Source: Streptomyces malaysiensis subsp. samsunensis | GTDB lineage: Bacteria > Actinomycetota > Actinomycetes > Streptomycetales > Streptomycetaceae | DNA length: 64,000 nucleotides | Direction of reading: 5' to 3' | NCBI RefSeq assembly: GCF_024519315.1 | Contig: NZ_JANIIC010000033.1 | Span: forward strand, 48,574 to 112,573 | In this document: positions 8,636-17,017 of the stretch, one piece after another | How positions within the stretch are numbered: position 1 is the stretch's first letter | How the letters are laid out: the number at the start of each line of letters is the position of its first letter | Translations under genes and position numbers: made by a program | The notes under the pieces: generated by a model | What the model was told of the DNA's origin: nothing | The model's database searches: none | The model's input: the letters and a program-made list of their open reading frames with translations, nothing else

Positions 8636-9202
8636 CTACGGAACGCCTTCGGCTTCGAGTTCGAACCACAGGACCTTGCCCACCCCGTGCGCCCGCACGC
8701 CCCAGGCGTCCGCGAGCGTATGCACCAACAGCAGTCCCCGCCCGGATGTGCTGTCCTCGGCGGGCCGGTCGCGCAGCGTCGGGTGCCGGGACACGAAGTC
8801 CCGCACCTCCACCCGTAATCGCCCGGTGACGCGCGCGCCCGGCCCGTCCCCCAGCGCGGCCGTGATCCGCGCACCCCGGTCGGTGTGCACCAGCGCGTTG
8901 GTCACCAGCTCGCTGGTGAGCAGCTCGGCCAGATCGGTGCGGCCGGGCCCGCCCCAGTGCCGCAGCATCTCGCGCAGCTCCGCGCGGACCCGCGCCACCG
9001 CCGCGAGGTCGCCGCGCGCCAATCGCTTGGTCAGCGCCGGGCCACGCTCCGCCGGGACGGCCCCAGCGGTCTCCGGGGCGACCCCCGCGGTCCCCGCTGC
9101 CCGCGGAACGGCGTCCGCGGATCCGGGAACAGCCCCCGCGGCCTTCGGCCTCGCATCCGGTCTGCCGCTCCCCCGGCCCGACCGTACAGGCTGACGCTTC
9201 AT
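8636..9202 (-). CDS. ATP-binding protein of the RsbW/SpoIIAB-like (HATPase_c_2) family
   Basis: 188-aa GHKL-fold protein. After a ~55-residue Ala/Pro-rich N-terminus come the N box (ELLTSELVTNALVHT), the G1-like segment VEVRDFVSRHPTLRD and the G2 loop STSGRGLLLVHTLADAWG. These small streptomycete ATPases resemble anti-sigma kinases, and their partners are usually unlinked. None is adjacent here. The start is uncertain: ATG 9202 is used, with GGGGGAGG directly abutting it. The Ala-rich N-terminus could mean a later start. Confidence 0.82.
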   Translation of the reverse strand: MKRQPVRSGRGSGRPDARPKAAGAVPGSADAVPRAAGTAGVAPETAGAVPAERGPALTKRLARGDLAAVARVRAELREMLRHWGGPGRTDLAELLTSELVTNALVHTDRGARITAALGDGPGARVTGRLRVEVRDFVSRHPTLRDRPAEDSTSGRGLLLVHTLADAWGVRAHGVGKVLWFELEAEGVP

Positions 9203-9359
9203 CCTCCCCCGCCCCGGCCGCCCCGAGGTGACGGCCAGCGTCGAATGTCGTCGAACACGCTCACGGAAATGCATGCCCGCGTGTTGCCCCCTACACACCG
9301 AGGGAAATGTTCGATGTGATCCGCTGAGTGATCCATCGAGCGCGAGCCGAGGAGCCGTG

Positions 9360-12300
9360 ATGCACGACGACCGACCACTGGTGGAGGGGCGCCTGGACCG
9401 CGCGCTGCGCCAGTTCATCAGGCCCGCCCAGTACACGGCCCGGGTGCCGCTGACCCTCTCCGCATGGCGCACCCCCGGTGAGCCGGTGCCGGTCGCGGAG
9501 GCGCTGGCGGGCACGTACGAGCCGTTCACCACCGGCACGGACTGGGGCAGTCCGTGGTCGACCTGGTGGTTCCGGCTGGAGGGCGCGGTGCCCGAGGAGT
9601 GGGCGGGGCGGCGGGTGGAGGCCGTCATCGACCCGGGCTTCACCGACGACGGCCCGGGGTTCCAGGCCGAGGGGCTGGTGTACGACGCGGAGGGGGTGCC
9701 GATCAAGGGCATCCATCCGCGCAACCGCCATATCCCGGTCGCGGCCCCGGCGGCCGGTGGCGAGCCCGTACGACTGCTGCTGGAGGCCGCCGCCAATCCG
9801 TCCGTGCTGCGCGACGGCTTCACCCCGACCCGGCTCGGCGATGTGCTGACCGCCGGGGACGAGCCGCTGTACCGCTTCGCCTCGGCCGAGCTGGCCGTCC
9901 TCGACGAGACCGTCTGGCATCTGGTCCTGGACATCGAGGTGCTGTCGGAGCTGATGCGCGAGCTGCCGCGGGACCGGCCGCGCCGCCATGAGATCCTGCG
10001 CGCCCTGGAGAACGCGCTGGACGCGCTCGATCTGCACGATGTCCCCGCCACCGCGGCCGCCGCCCGCGCCGAGCTGACCGAGGTGCTGAGCCGTCCCGCG
10101 CACGCGAGCGCGCACCGGGTCTCGGCGGCCGGGCACGCCCATATCGACTCGGCGTGGCTGTGGCCGCTGCGCGAGACGGTGCGCAAGGCGTCCCGTACCT
10201 TCGCCAATGTCACCGCGCTCGCGGGCGAGTACCCGGAGCTGGTCTTCGCCTGCTCACAGGCGCAGCAGTACGCCTGGGTCAAGGAGAACCAGCCGCACAT
10301 CTGGGAGCGGATCAAGAAGGCGGTGGCGGACGGCAACTGGGCGCCGGTGGGCTCGATGTGGGTCGAGTCGGACGCCAATATGCCCGGCGGTGAGGCGCTG
10401 GCCCGGCAGATCGTGCACGGCAAGCGGTTCTTCCTGGAGGAGCTGGGGGTGGACACCGAGGAGATATGGCTGCCGGACTCCTTCGGCTACACCGCCGCCT
10501 TCCCGCAGCTCGCCAAGTTGGCGGGGGTGAGGTGGTTCCTCACCCAGAAGCTGTCGTGGAACCAGTCCAACAAGATGCCGCACCACAGCTTCTGGTGGGA
10601 GGGCATCGACGGCACCCGGGTCTTCACCCACTTCCCGCCGGTGGACACCTACAACGCCCAATTCAGCGCCGCCGAACTCGCCCACGCCGAGCGGAACTTC
10701 GCCGACAAGGGGCTGGCCACGCGCTCGCTGGTGCCCTTCGGCTACGGCGACGGCGGTGGCGGCCCGACCCGCGAGATGATGGAGAAGGCGCGGCGGCTCG
10801 CCTCCCTGGAGGGCTCGCCGACCGTCGAGATCCAGCCACCTTCGGCGTTCTTCACGGAGGCCGAGCGGGAGTACGGGGCCAAGGCGCCGGTGTGGTCGGG
10901 CGAGCTGTATCTGGAGCTGCACCGGGCCACGTACACCACCCAGGCCAAGACCAAACAGGGCAACCGGCGCAGCGAGCATCTGCTGCGGGAGGCCGAGCTG
11001 TGGGCCACCGCCGCCGCGCTGCACACACCCGGCTACGCCTATCCGTACGACGCCCTGGACCGGATCTGGAAGACGGTGCTGCTGCACCAGTTCCACGACA
11101 TCCTGCCCGGCTCGTCGATCGCCTGGGTGCACCGCGAGGCGCGGGACACCTACGAGATGGTCTTCGCCGAGCTGGAGGGGATCGTCGCGGAGGCGGTGGC
11201 GGCGCTGGGCGGCGGCGGACCCACCGTTCTCAACGCCTCGCCGTACGAGCGCGAGGAGATCGCCGTCCTGGACGCGGAGACCGCGGCCGCCCTGCCGTCG
11301 GGGGCCCCGGTCCAGCCGCTGGACGAGGGCCGTACGGCGGTCGCGGTGCGGGTCGCCGGGCTGGGCGCGGCACCCCTGGGCGCCGCCCCGCGGGCCGCGG
11401 CCGCCACCAGTGGCGCACCCCATGGGGCACCGCCGGTGACCGCCCTGAGCGACGGCCAGTCCATCGTCCTGGACAACGACCGGCTGCGGGTGACCATCGA
11501 CGCCGAGGGGCTGCTGACCTCGGTACTGGACCTGGACGCGAGCCGTGAGGTGCTGGCCCCGGGCTCCCGCGGCAACCTCCTCCAGCTCCACCCCGACCAC
11601 CCCAACCACTGGGACGCCTGGGACATCGACCGGCACTACCGCCGCTCCCACACCGATCTGACCGGCGCCGAGTCCGTCGAGCTGATCGAGTCCGGCCCGC
11701 TGCGCGCCACGGTCCGGGTCATACGGTCCTTCGGCGCCTCCCGCATCACCCAGGAGCTGACGCTGGCCGCGGGCGACCGGCGTCTCGACATCGCCACGGA
11801 GGTGGACTGGCAGGAGTCGGAGAAGGTCCTCAAGGCGGCGTTCCCGCTGGACATCCACGCCAAGGTGTCCACCGCGGAGATCCAGTTCGGCCATGTGGAC
11901 CGCGCCACCCACACCAACACCAGCTGGGACGCGGCCCGGTTCGAGATCTGCGCACACCGCTGGCTGCGGGTCGCCGAGCCCGGGTACGGGACGGCGGTGC
12001 TCAACGACTCCACGTACGGCCACGATGTGACCCGTACGGCGCATGACACGGGCGAGGGCACCGACAGCGCGGGCGAGGGCGAGGTGCTGGGCACCACCGT
12101 GCGGCTCACCCTGCTGCGCGCCCCGCACAGCCCCGACCCGGAGACCGACCTGGGCGTCCACCGCTTCCGCTACGCCCTGCTGCCGGGCGCGGGCGTCGCC
12201 GAGGCGGTGGCCGAGGGACTCGCCCTCAACCTGCCGCTGCGCACCGTGCCCGCCGGACCGGCCGAGCGGGCGCCAGTGGTGTCGGTGGACAACCCCGCGA

Positions 12301-12539
12301 TCACGATCGAGTCGGTCAAGCTGGCCGAGGACCGCAGCGGCGATGTGGTGGTGCGGCTGTACGAGTCCCAGGGCGGCCGGGCGGCGGGCACGCTGGTCAC
12401 CGGCTTCCCGGTGCTCGGGGCGGATGTGACGGACCTGCTGGAGCGGCCACTCCACGAGGCGGCCACGGGCCCGGGCGGGCTGACCCTGGCCCTGCGCCCG
12501 CACCAGATCCTCACGCTGCGGCTGCGGCCGGTGGGGTGA
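9360..12539 (+). CDS. alpha-mannosidase, glycoside hydrolase family 38
   Basis: 1059-aa cytoplasmic-type GH38 enzyme that hydrolyses alpha-linked mannose. The catalytic domain (about residues 255-580) contains the zinc ligands in AGHAHIDSAWLWPLRETV, the nucleophile Asp in LPDSFGYTAAFPQ and the zinc-ligand loop LHQFHDILPGSS. The mid helical domain and C-terminal beta-sandwich domains follow (from about 690). Length and domain order are normal, and no signal peptide is present. ATG 9360 was preferred over the in-frame GTG 3 bp earlier because GAGGAG is better spaced to it. The gene stands alone, convergent with the poxB-like gene across a terminator. Confidence 0.93.
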   Translation: MHDDRPLVEGRLDRALRQFIRPAQYTARVPLTLSAWRTPGEPVPVAEALAGTYEPFTTGTDWGSPWSTWWFRLEGAVPEEWAGRRVEAVIDPGFTDDGPGFQAEGLVYDAEGVPIKGIHPRNRHIPVAAPAAGGEPVRLLLEAAANPSVLRDGFTPTRLGDVLTAGDEPLYRFASAELAVLDETVWHLVLDIEVLSELMRELPRDRPRRHEILRALENALDALDLHDVPATAAAARAELTEVLSRPAHASAHRVSAAGHAHIDSAWLWPLRETVRKASRTFANVTALAGEYPELVFACSQAQQYAWVKENQPHIWERIKKAVADGNWAPVGSMWVESDANMPGGEALARQIVHGKRFFLEELGVDTEEIWLPDSFGYTAAFPQLAKLAGVRWFLTQKLSWNQSNKMPHHSFWWEGIDGTRVFTHFPPVDTYNAQFSAAELAHAERNFADKGLATRSLVPFGYGDGGGGPTREMMEKARRLASLEGSPTVEIQPPSAFFTEAEREYGAKAPVWSGELYLELHRATYTTQAKTKQGNRRSEHLLREAELWATAAALHTPGYAYPYDALDRIWKTVLLHQFHDILPGSSIAWVHREARDTYEMVFAELEGIVAEAVAALGGGGPTVLNASPYEREEIAVLDAETAAALPSGAPVQPLDEGRTAVAVRVAGLGAAPLGAAPRAAAATSGAPHGAPPVTALSDGQSIVLDNDRLRVTIDAEGLLTSVLDLDASREVLAPGSRGNLLQLHPDHPNHWDAWDIDRHYRRSHTDLTGAESVELIESGPLRATVRVIRSFGASRITQELTLAAGDRRLDIATEVDWQESEKVLKAAFPLDIHAKVSTAEIQFGHVDRATHTNTSWDAARFEICAHRWLRVAEPGYGTAVLNDSTYGHDVTRTAHDTGEGTDSAGEGEVLGTTVRLTLLRAPHSPDPETDLGVHRFRYALLPGAGVAEAVAEGLALNLPLRTVPAGPAERAPVVSVDNPAITIESVKLAEDRSGDVVVRLYESQGGRAAGTLVTGFPVLGADVTDLLERPLHEAATGPGGLTLALRPHQILTLRLRPVG

Positions 12540-12566
12540 GGGGCTGACGGCCGGGGCTTCCCGGCC

Positions 12567-12595
12567 GGCCGGGGCTCGGAAGTCGAGCCCCGGCC
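12567..12595. terminator. hairpin terminator between convergent genes
   Basis: Perfect 12-bp stem (GGCCGGGGCTCG / CGAGCCCCGGCC) with loop GAAGT, centred between the stops of the mannosidase and the poxB-like gene; probably bidirectional. Confidence 0.75.
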
Positions 12596-12622
12596 TGCCG
12601 GGGGCCCGGAGACTGCTCATGT

Positions 12623-14365
12623 TCAGGGGCGCGGCACGTTGCGGAGGTTCGAGCGGGCCATCTGGACCATCTTGCCGACGCCCCCTTCCAGCACCATCCT
12701 GCTGGCCGAGAGCGCGAAGCCGGTCACCATCTCCGCCTTGATCTTCGGCGGGATGGACAGCGCGTTGGGGTCCGTGACGATGTCCAGGAGCGCGGGCCCC
12801 TTGTGGTGCAGTGCGGCGCGCAGCGCGGACCGCAGCCGCTTGGGCTTCTCCACCCGCTCGCCGTACACCCCGGCGGCGCGGGCGATCTGGGCGAAGTCGG
12901 GGTTGCGGTAGGCCGTGCCGTACGGGGGCAGGCCCGAGACCAGCATCTCCAGCTCGACCATGCTCAGCGCGGAGTTGTTGAAGAGGATCACCTTCACCGG
13001 CAGGTCGTACTGGACGAGGGTGAGGAAGTCGCCCATCAGCATGGTGAATCCGCCGTCGCCGGACATCGAGATCACCTGGCGGCGGCGGTCCATGAACTGG
13101 GCGCCGATCGCCTGCGGCAGCGCGTTGGCCATCGAACCGTGGGTGAAGGAGCCGATCACCCGGCGGCGGCCGTTGGGGGACAGATAGCGCGCGGCCCACA
13201 CATTGCACATCCCGGTGTCCACGGTGAAGATCGCGTCGTCGGCGGCCTCCTCGTCCAGCACCGAGGCCACGTACTCCGGGTGGATCGGGATATGCCGGTC
13301 GACCCTGCGGGTGTACGCCTTGACCACGCCCTCCAGCGCGTCGGCGTGCTTCTTCAGCATGCGGTCGAGGAAGCGGCGGTCGGCCTTGGGGTGCACCTTC
13401 GGCGTCAGACAGCCCAGCGTCTCCCGGACATCGCCCCAGACGGCCAGGTCCAGCTTGGAGCGGCGGCCCAGGTGTTCGGCGCGTACGTCCACCTGCACGG
13501 TCCGCACATCGGCGGGCAGGAAGGCGCCATACGGGAAGTCGGTGCCCAGCAGGATCAGCAGATCGCACTCATGGGTGGCCTCGTAGGCCGCGCCGTAGCC
13601 GAGCAGACCGCTCATGCCGACGTCGTACGGGTTGTCGTACTGGATCCACTCCTTGCCGCGCAGGGCGTGCCCCACCGGCGCCTTCACCAGCTCGGCAAAG
13701 GCCATCACCTCATCGTGTGCCCCGGCGCAGCCCCTGCCGCAGAAGAGCGTCACCCGCTCCGCCCGGTTGACCATGGCGGCCAGCCGGTCGATCTCCGCGT
13801 CGCCCGGACGCACGGTGGGCCGGGAGGTCACCAGGGCGTGCTCCTCGGCACGCTCGGGCGCCGGACGGGCGGCGATATCACCGGGGAGGGCCACCACGCT
13901 GACCCCGCTGCGGCCGATCGCGTGCTGAACGGCGGTCTGCACGACGCGGGGCATCTGCTGGGGGTGGGAGATCAGCTCGCAGTAGTGGCTGCACTCCTGG
14001 AACAGCCGCTCGGGGTGGGTCTCCTGGAAGTAGCTGGTGCCGATCTCGCTGCTGGGGATGTGCGAGGCGAGGGCGAGGACCGGGGCCATGGAACGGTGGG
14101 CGTCGTAGAGCCCGTTGATCAGATGGACATGCCCGGGGCCGCAGGAGCCCGCGCAGGCGGCGAGGGACCCGGTGAGCTGCGCCTCCGCACCGGCGGCGAA
14201 CGCGGCGGTCTCCTCGTGCCGCACCTGGATCCACTCGATCGCGGCGTTGCGGCGGATCGCGTCCACCACGGGGTTGAGGCTGTCGCCCACCACCCCGTAC
14301 ATCCGCCGCACCCCGGCGCGCACCAGGATGTCCACGTATTGCTCCGCCACGGTCTGCTTGGCCAT
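12623..14365 (-). CDS. poxB: thiamine-diphosphate-dependent pyruvate dehydrogenase/oxidase-like enzyme
   Basis: 580-aa ThDP enzyme similar to pyruvate:quinone oxidoreductase (PoxB), which oxidatively decarboxylates pyruvate to acetate and CO2. The N-terminal PYR domain has the catalytic Glu in VRHEETAAFAAGAEAQLTG; the middle FAD-type domain includes LILLGTDFPYGAF; the C-terminal PP domain has the ThDP-Mg motif GDGGFTMLMGDFLTLVQYDL. Streptomycete annotation often uses 'thiamine pyrophosphate-requiring protein' for this group, so the exact substrate is uncertain (pyruvate oxidase versus 2-oxoacid decarboxylase). ATG 14365 has GAGGG upstream. The gene lies 93 bp downstream of the PP2C-like gene but is separated from it by a hairpin. 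Confidence 0.85.
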   Translation of the reverse strand: MAKQTVAEQYVDILVRAGVRRMYGVVGDSLNPVVDAIRRNAAIEWIQVRHEETAAFAAGAEAQLTGSLAACAGSCGPGHVHLINGLYDAHRSMAPVLALASHIPSSEIGTSYFQETHPERLFQECSHYCELISHPQQMPRVVQTAVQHAIGRSGVSVVALPGDIAARPAPERAEEHALVTSRPTVRPGDAEIDRLAAMVNRAERVTLFCGRGCAGAHDEVMAFAELVKAPVGHALRGKEWIQYDNPYDVGMSGLLGYGAAYEATHECDLLILLGTDFPYGAFLPADVRTVQVDVRAEHLGRRSKLDLAVWGDVRETLGCLTPKVHPKADRRFLDRMLKKHADALEGVVKAYTRRVDRHIPIHPEYVASVLDEEAADDAIFTVDTGMCNVWAARYLSPNGRRRVIGSFTHGSMANALPQAIGAQFMDRRRQVISMSGDGGFTMLMGDFLTLVQYDLPVKVILFNNSALSMVELEMLVSGLPPYGTAYRNPDFAQIARAAGVYGERVEKPKRLRSALRAALHHKGPALLDIVTDPNALSIPPKIKAEMVTGFALSASRMVLEGGVGKMVQMARSNLRNVPRP

Positions 14366-14400
14366 CGCGCGCCCTCATCCTTTTCGTCCTGGTTGGATGG

Positions 14401-14428
14401 GGTGGGTGACGTTTGCCCGTCACCCACC
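14401..14428 (-). terminator. hairpin terminator after the PP2C-like gene
   Basis: Perfect 11-bp stem (GGTGGGTGACG / CGTCACCCACC) with a 6-nt loop, 30 bp past the PP2C-like stop and 36 bp before the poxB-like start. It probably separates the two transcripts. Confidence 0.55.
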
Positions 14429-14457
14429 TTTTGTCCATCAACCCATGGACGGCACGC

Positions 14458-16677
14458 TTACGCCTCCCAGACGGCGGCCGCCGTACGGTCGTCGGCGTAT
14501 CCCTTCACCCCGGTCTGGGCATCGGCGAGGAACGCGGCGAGGCCCGGCGGCTCCGCCGTGCCCCAGCGTTCGGCCAAGCGGCCGGCGAGGGCCGCCTCGC
14601 CGCGCAGGGGGTCGGCGAGGCCCGCGCTGCACAGCAGAAGGGTGTCGCCCGGTCGGGCGACGGAGGCGCGGAAACGGAAGGGCCCGTGGGCGGGGGCGGG
14701 GTCGGGGTTCGGTTCCCGGCTCGGGTTGGGGTCGTGGGACGGCCGCTGGACGGGCGGGCGGCCGCCGTAGCCGAGGACGGGGCCGCCCACGGTGTCCCGC
14801 TCGCCCCCTTCGGGTTCCAGGTCCTGCCAGACGCCGTCACGCAACCGGAACAGCCCGCCGTCACCGACGCCGAAGAACACCCGGGTACGGCAGGCCGGAT
14901 GCGCCGGGAGCAGCAGACAGCGCAACGACGCGGTGTGGTCGGCGGGCGCGAGTCCGCGTACGGTCGCGCCCGCGCGCAGCCGCCCGTAGGCACGGCCGGT
15001 GAGCCGATTCAGCCCGGAGCTGAGCGCGCCGCGATTGGCGGTGTGGATGTCCTCGGTCAGCCGGGGCTGATTGCTGCCGACCGCCCCGGCGATCCACTCG
15101 CACAGCTCGCGGGCCACCCGGTGCGCCCCCGGAACCGCCCGCTGCCCGGTCGCCACGGCGATCAGGATGAGGGCGCTGTCCCCGGTCCCGAACCGCACCG
15201 CGAGCAACGCGTCCCGCCGCGGCTCGCCCCGATAGCGTGCCGCGTCGCCGCGCACCGAGGCGGCCCGGAGCGTCAGCGTGCCGTAGCGGGCCCCCTCCAG
15301 CACGGTGTCGGGCACCAGATCCCGAAGATCCTCGGGATCGGCGACGGGCAGTGTGGTCGGCTCGGCCTCGTACGTGGGCGGCTCGTCCCCCACATACGAA
15401 GCCGCCGCGGCCCGCCAGGGCCGGGAGGGATCGGGGCCGGCGCCCCCGGTGAAACGAGGCGGAACGGGCGGCCCGGGGCTGCGGGATGGCGACGAGGACG
15501 GCGCCACCGAGCCCCCGGCGCGGCTGGGTGTATCACCGGGACCGGTACGGCCGGGCACGCTCTCCGGGCCGGTGCGGCCGGGGGCGCTCTCCGGGCCGGA
15601 ACGTCCAGGCGCGCTCTCCGGGCCGGAGCGCCTGGGCCCACTCCCCGGCCCGGAGCGTCCAGGGGAGCCCTCCGAGCCCGTGCGCCCGGAGGCACCCCCG
15701 AAGCCGCTGCGCCCGGGGGCGCTGTCCGGGCCGGTGCGGCCAGGCACACTCCCGGGACCGGCGCGTCCAGGGTCACCTTCCGGGCCCGTGCGTCCGGAGG
15801 CACTCCCGGGGCCGGTGCGTCCGGGGGCACTCTCCGGGCCAGTACGCCCAGGGGAGCCCTCCGAGCCCGTGCGGCCAGGCATGCTCCCCGGGCCACTACG
15901 CCCAGGCGCACCCTCCGGACCGGTACTCCTGGGCGCACCCCCGGGGTCAGTGCGCCCAGGGGCGCTCTCCCAGCCGGAGCGTCCAGGGGAGCCCTCTGGG
16001 CCCGTGCGGCCGGGCGTGCTTCTCGGATCCGTGCGCTCGGGTGGGCTCTCCGGGCCAGTGCGCCTGGGCGCGTTCTCCGGGCCCAGGCGCCCCGGGGCGT
16101 TCCCAGGGCCGGAGCGTCCGGGAGCATCCCATGAACCCGCAGACCCAGGAGCGTCCCCTGACCCCGCTGACCCCGCTGAACCCGCTGAACCCGCTGAACC
16201 CGCGTCACGCTGTGCGGCACCGCCTCCCGTGCGGCCCTCCGCCGTGCCGGATCCAGCGTTGTCACGCTGGCGCCGGGAGGGCGGTGTGGCGCCGGAACCC
16301 GATATGCCACCCTGGGCGGCACCAGAGCCTCCGGTGCCGCCCTCTGCGGCATCGGCTCCCGTGCCGCCCTGCGAGGGCAGTGCGGCGCCGGGCCCCTCGC
16401 CGGCGGGAGATCGCCACCCCTGCGGGCCACCTTCCGCATCGGCGCCGGAGCCCGGGGCGCCACCGCCCGACTCCCCCGTCCGCGGGCCCCAGGGGGCGCC
16501 CGCGGCCGGTCTCTGGTTACCGGCGTCCCCGCCGCCGGCGAGCGTGCGGGAGGCCGAATCGAACCGGTCGTCCACGGAGTCCGAGGCCGACGCGGGCCCC
16601 GCGTCGGCACGCCGCGGGTCGTACAACTCGCCCCACCAGTCGTCCTCATGACGGCGTCGGTCGCCCTGCTGGCTCAT
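14458..16677 (-). CDS. PP2C-like phosphatase-domain protein with long Gly/Pro/Arg repeat arm
   Basis: 739-aa protein. The C-terminal ~330 residues are a PP2C-like domain (RYRGEPRRDALLAVRFGTGD, FFGVGDGGLFRLRDG, GDTLLLCSAGLADPLRGE, YADDRTAAAVWEA). Several metal-binding Asp positions of classical PP2C are not obvious, so catalytic activity is uncertain. The N-terminus starts MSQQGDRRRHEDDWWGELYD and leads into a ~200-residue collagen-like array of decapeptides. ATG 16677 was chosen for this N-terminus; GTG 16692 is an in-frame alternative. Its partner kinase is not nearby. Confidence 0.75.
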   Translation of the reverse strand: MSQQGDRRRHEDDWWGELYDPRRADAGPASASDSVDDRFDSASRTLAGGGDAGNQRPAAGAPWGPRTGESGGGAPGSGADAEGGPQGWRSPAGEGPGAALPSQGGTGADAAEGGTGGSGAAQGGISGSGATPPSRRQRDNAGSGTAEGRTGGGAAQRDAGSAGSAGSAGSAGSGDAPGSAGSWDAPGRSGPGNAPGRLGPENAPRRTGPESPPERTDPRSTPGRTGPEGSPGRSGWESAPGRTDPGGAPRSTGPEGAPGRSGPGSMPGRTGSEGSPGRTGPESAPGRTGPGSASGRTGPEGDPGRAGPGSVPGRTGPDSAPGRSGFGGASGRTGSEGSPGRSGPGSGPRRSGPESAPGRSGPESAPGRTGPESVPGRTGPGDTPSRAGGSVAPSSSPSRSPGPPVPPRFTGGAGPDPSRPWRAAAASYVGDEPPTYEAEPTTLPVADPEDLRDLVPDTVLEGARYGTLTLRAASVRGDAARYRGEPRRDALLAVRFGTGDSALILIAVATGQRAVPGAHRVARELCEWIAGAVGSNQPRLTEDIHTANRGALSSGLNRLTGRAYGRLRAGATVRGLAPADHTASLRCLLLPAHPACRTRVFFGVGDGGLFRLRDGVWQDLEPEGGERDTVGGPVLGYGGRPPVQRPSHDPNPSREPNPDPAPAHGPFRFRASVARPGDTLLLCSAGLADPLRGEAALAGRLAERWGTAEPPGLAAFLADAQTGVKGYADDRTAAAVWEA
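15530..16135 (-). repeat. decapeptide (30-bp) repeat array inside the PP2C-like gene
   Basis: About 20 consecutive degenerate 30-bp units encode decapeptides of the form G-R-T/S-G-P-E/G-S-A/x-P (for example GRTGPESAPG). The unit length keeps the frame. The arm is Gly/Pro/Arg-rich, probably extended and disordered, and rich in Ser/Thr that could be phosphorylated (inference). Confidence 0.85.
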
Positions 16678-16902
16678 CCCCACATTGTCCACAGGGAGGC
16701 TCTACGGGAACACCACGCGATGACCGGCACGAGGCCCGCCCAAGATCGCTCAGGCCAACCCGAGCGCGCCAGGCGTTGGGCTCCAGGCGCCAGGCCCCGC
16801 AGGCCGCCCCTGAGCCCAGGGGGCGAGCGCCGGACGACGAGCCACCCGTGCCACGACGCATTCCCTGTTCCCCGGGAGCCGAGTACGGGGCAGCCGGGGG
16901 CG

Positions 16903-16955
16903 GGCCGGGGCCAAGGCCGGGCCAGGCACGGGGCCGGGGCCAAGGCCAGGCACGG
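16903..16955. repeat. imperfect direct repeat in intergenic DNA
   Basis: Two copies of a segment beginning CCGGGGCCAAGGCC and ending AGGCACGG, differing by a 5-bp insertion. The whole 16693-17017 interval (325 bp) lies between two minus-strand genes, is very GC-rich, and contains no gene I can support. Confidence 0.5.
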
Positions 16956-17017
16956 AGCCCGAGCCGAGACCGGGGCCGGACCGTAGGCGGCGATGTGGCC
17001 CAGACAGCCCCGCGGCG

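Noticed and set aside
10254..13568. 1104-residue open frame on the minus strand across the mannosidase and poxB-like genes
   Set aside because: It is antisense to two genes with clear catalytic motifs and has the Arg/Gly/Ala-rich composition of a high-GC shadow frame.
12803..14770. 655-residue plus-strand frame opposite the poxB-like gene
   Set aside because: Composition is that of a mirror frame and no domain is recognisable; the minus-strand gene has the full ThDP motifs.
15305..16651. 448-residue plus-strand Pro/Gly-rich 'collagen-like' frame
   Set aside because: It is the complement of the 30-bp repeats in the PP2C-like gene, where every frame stays open; the minus-strand frame ends in a real domain.
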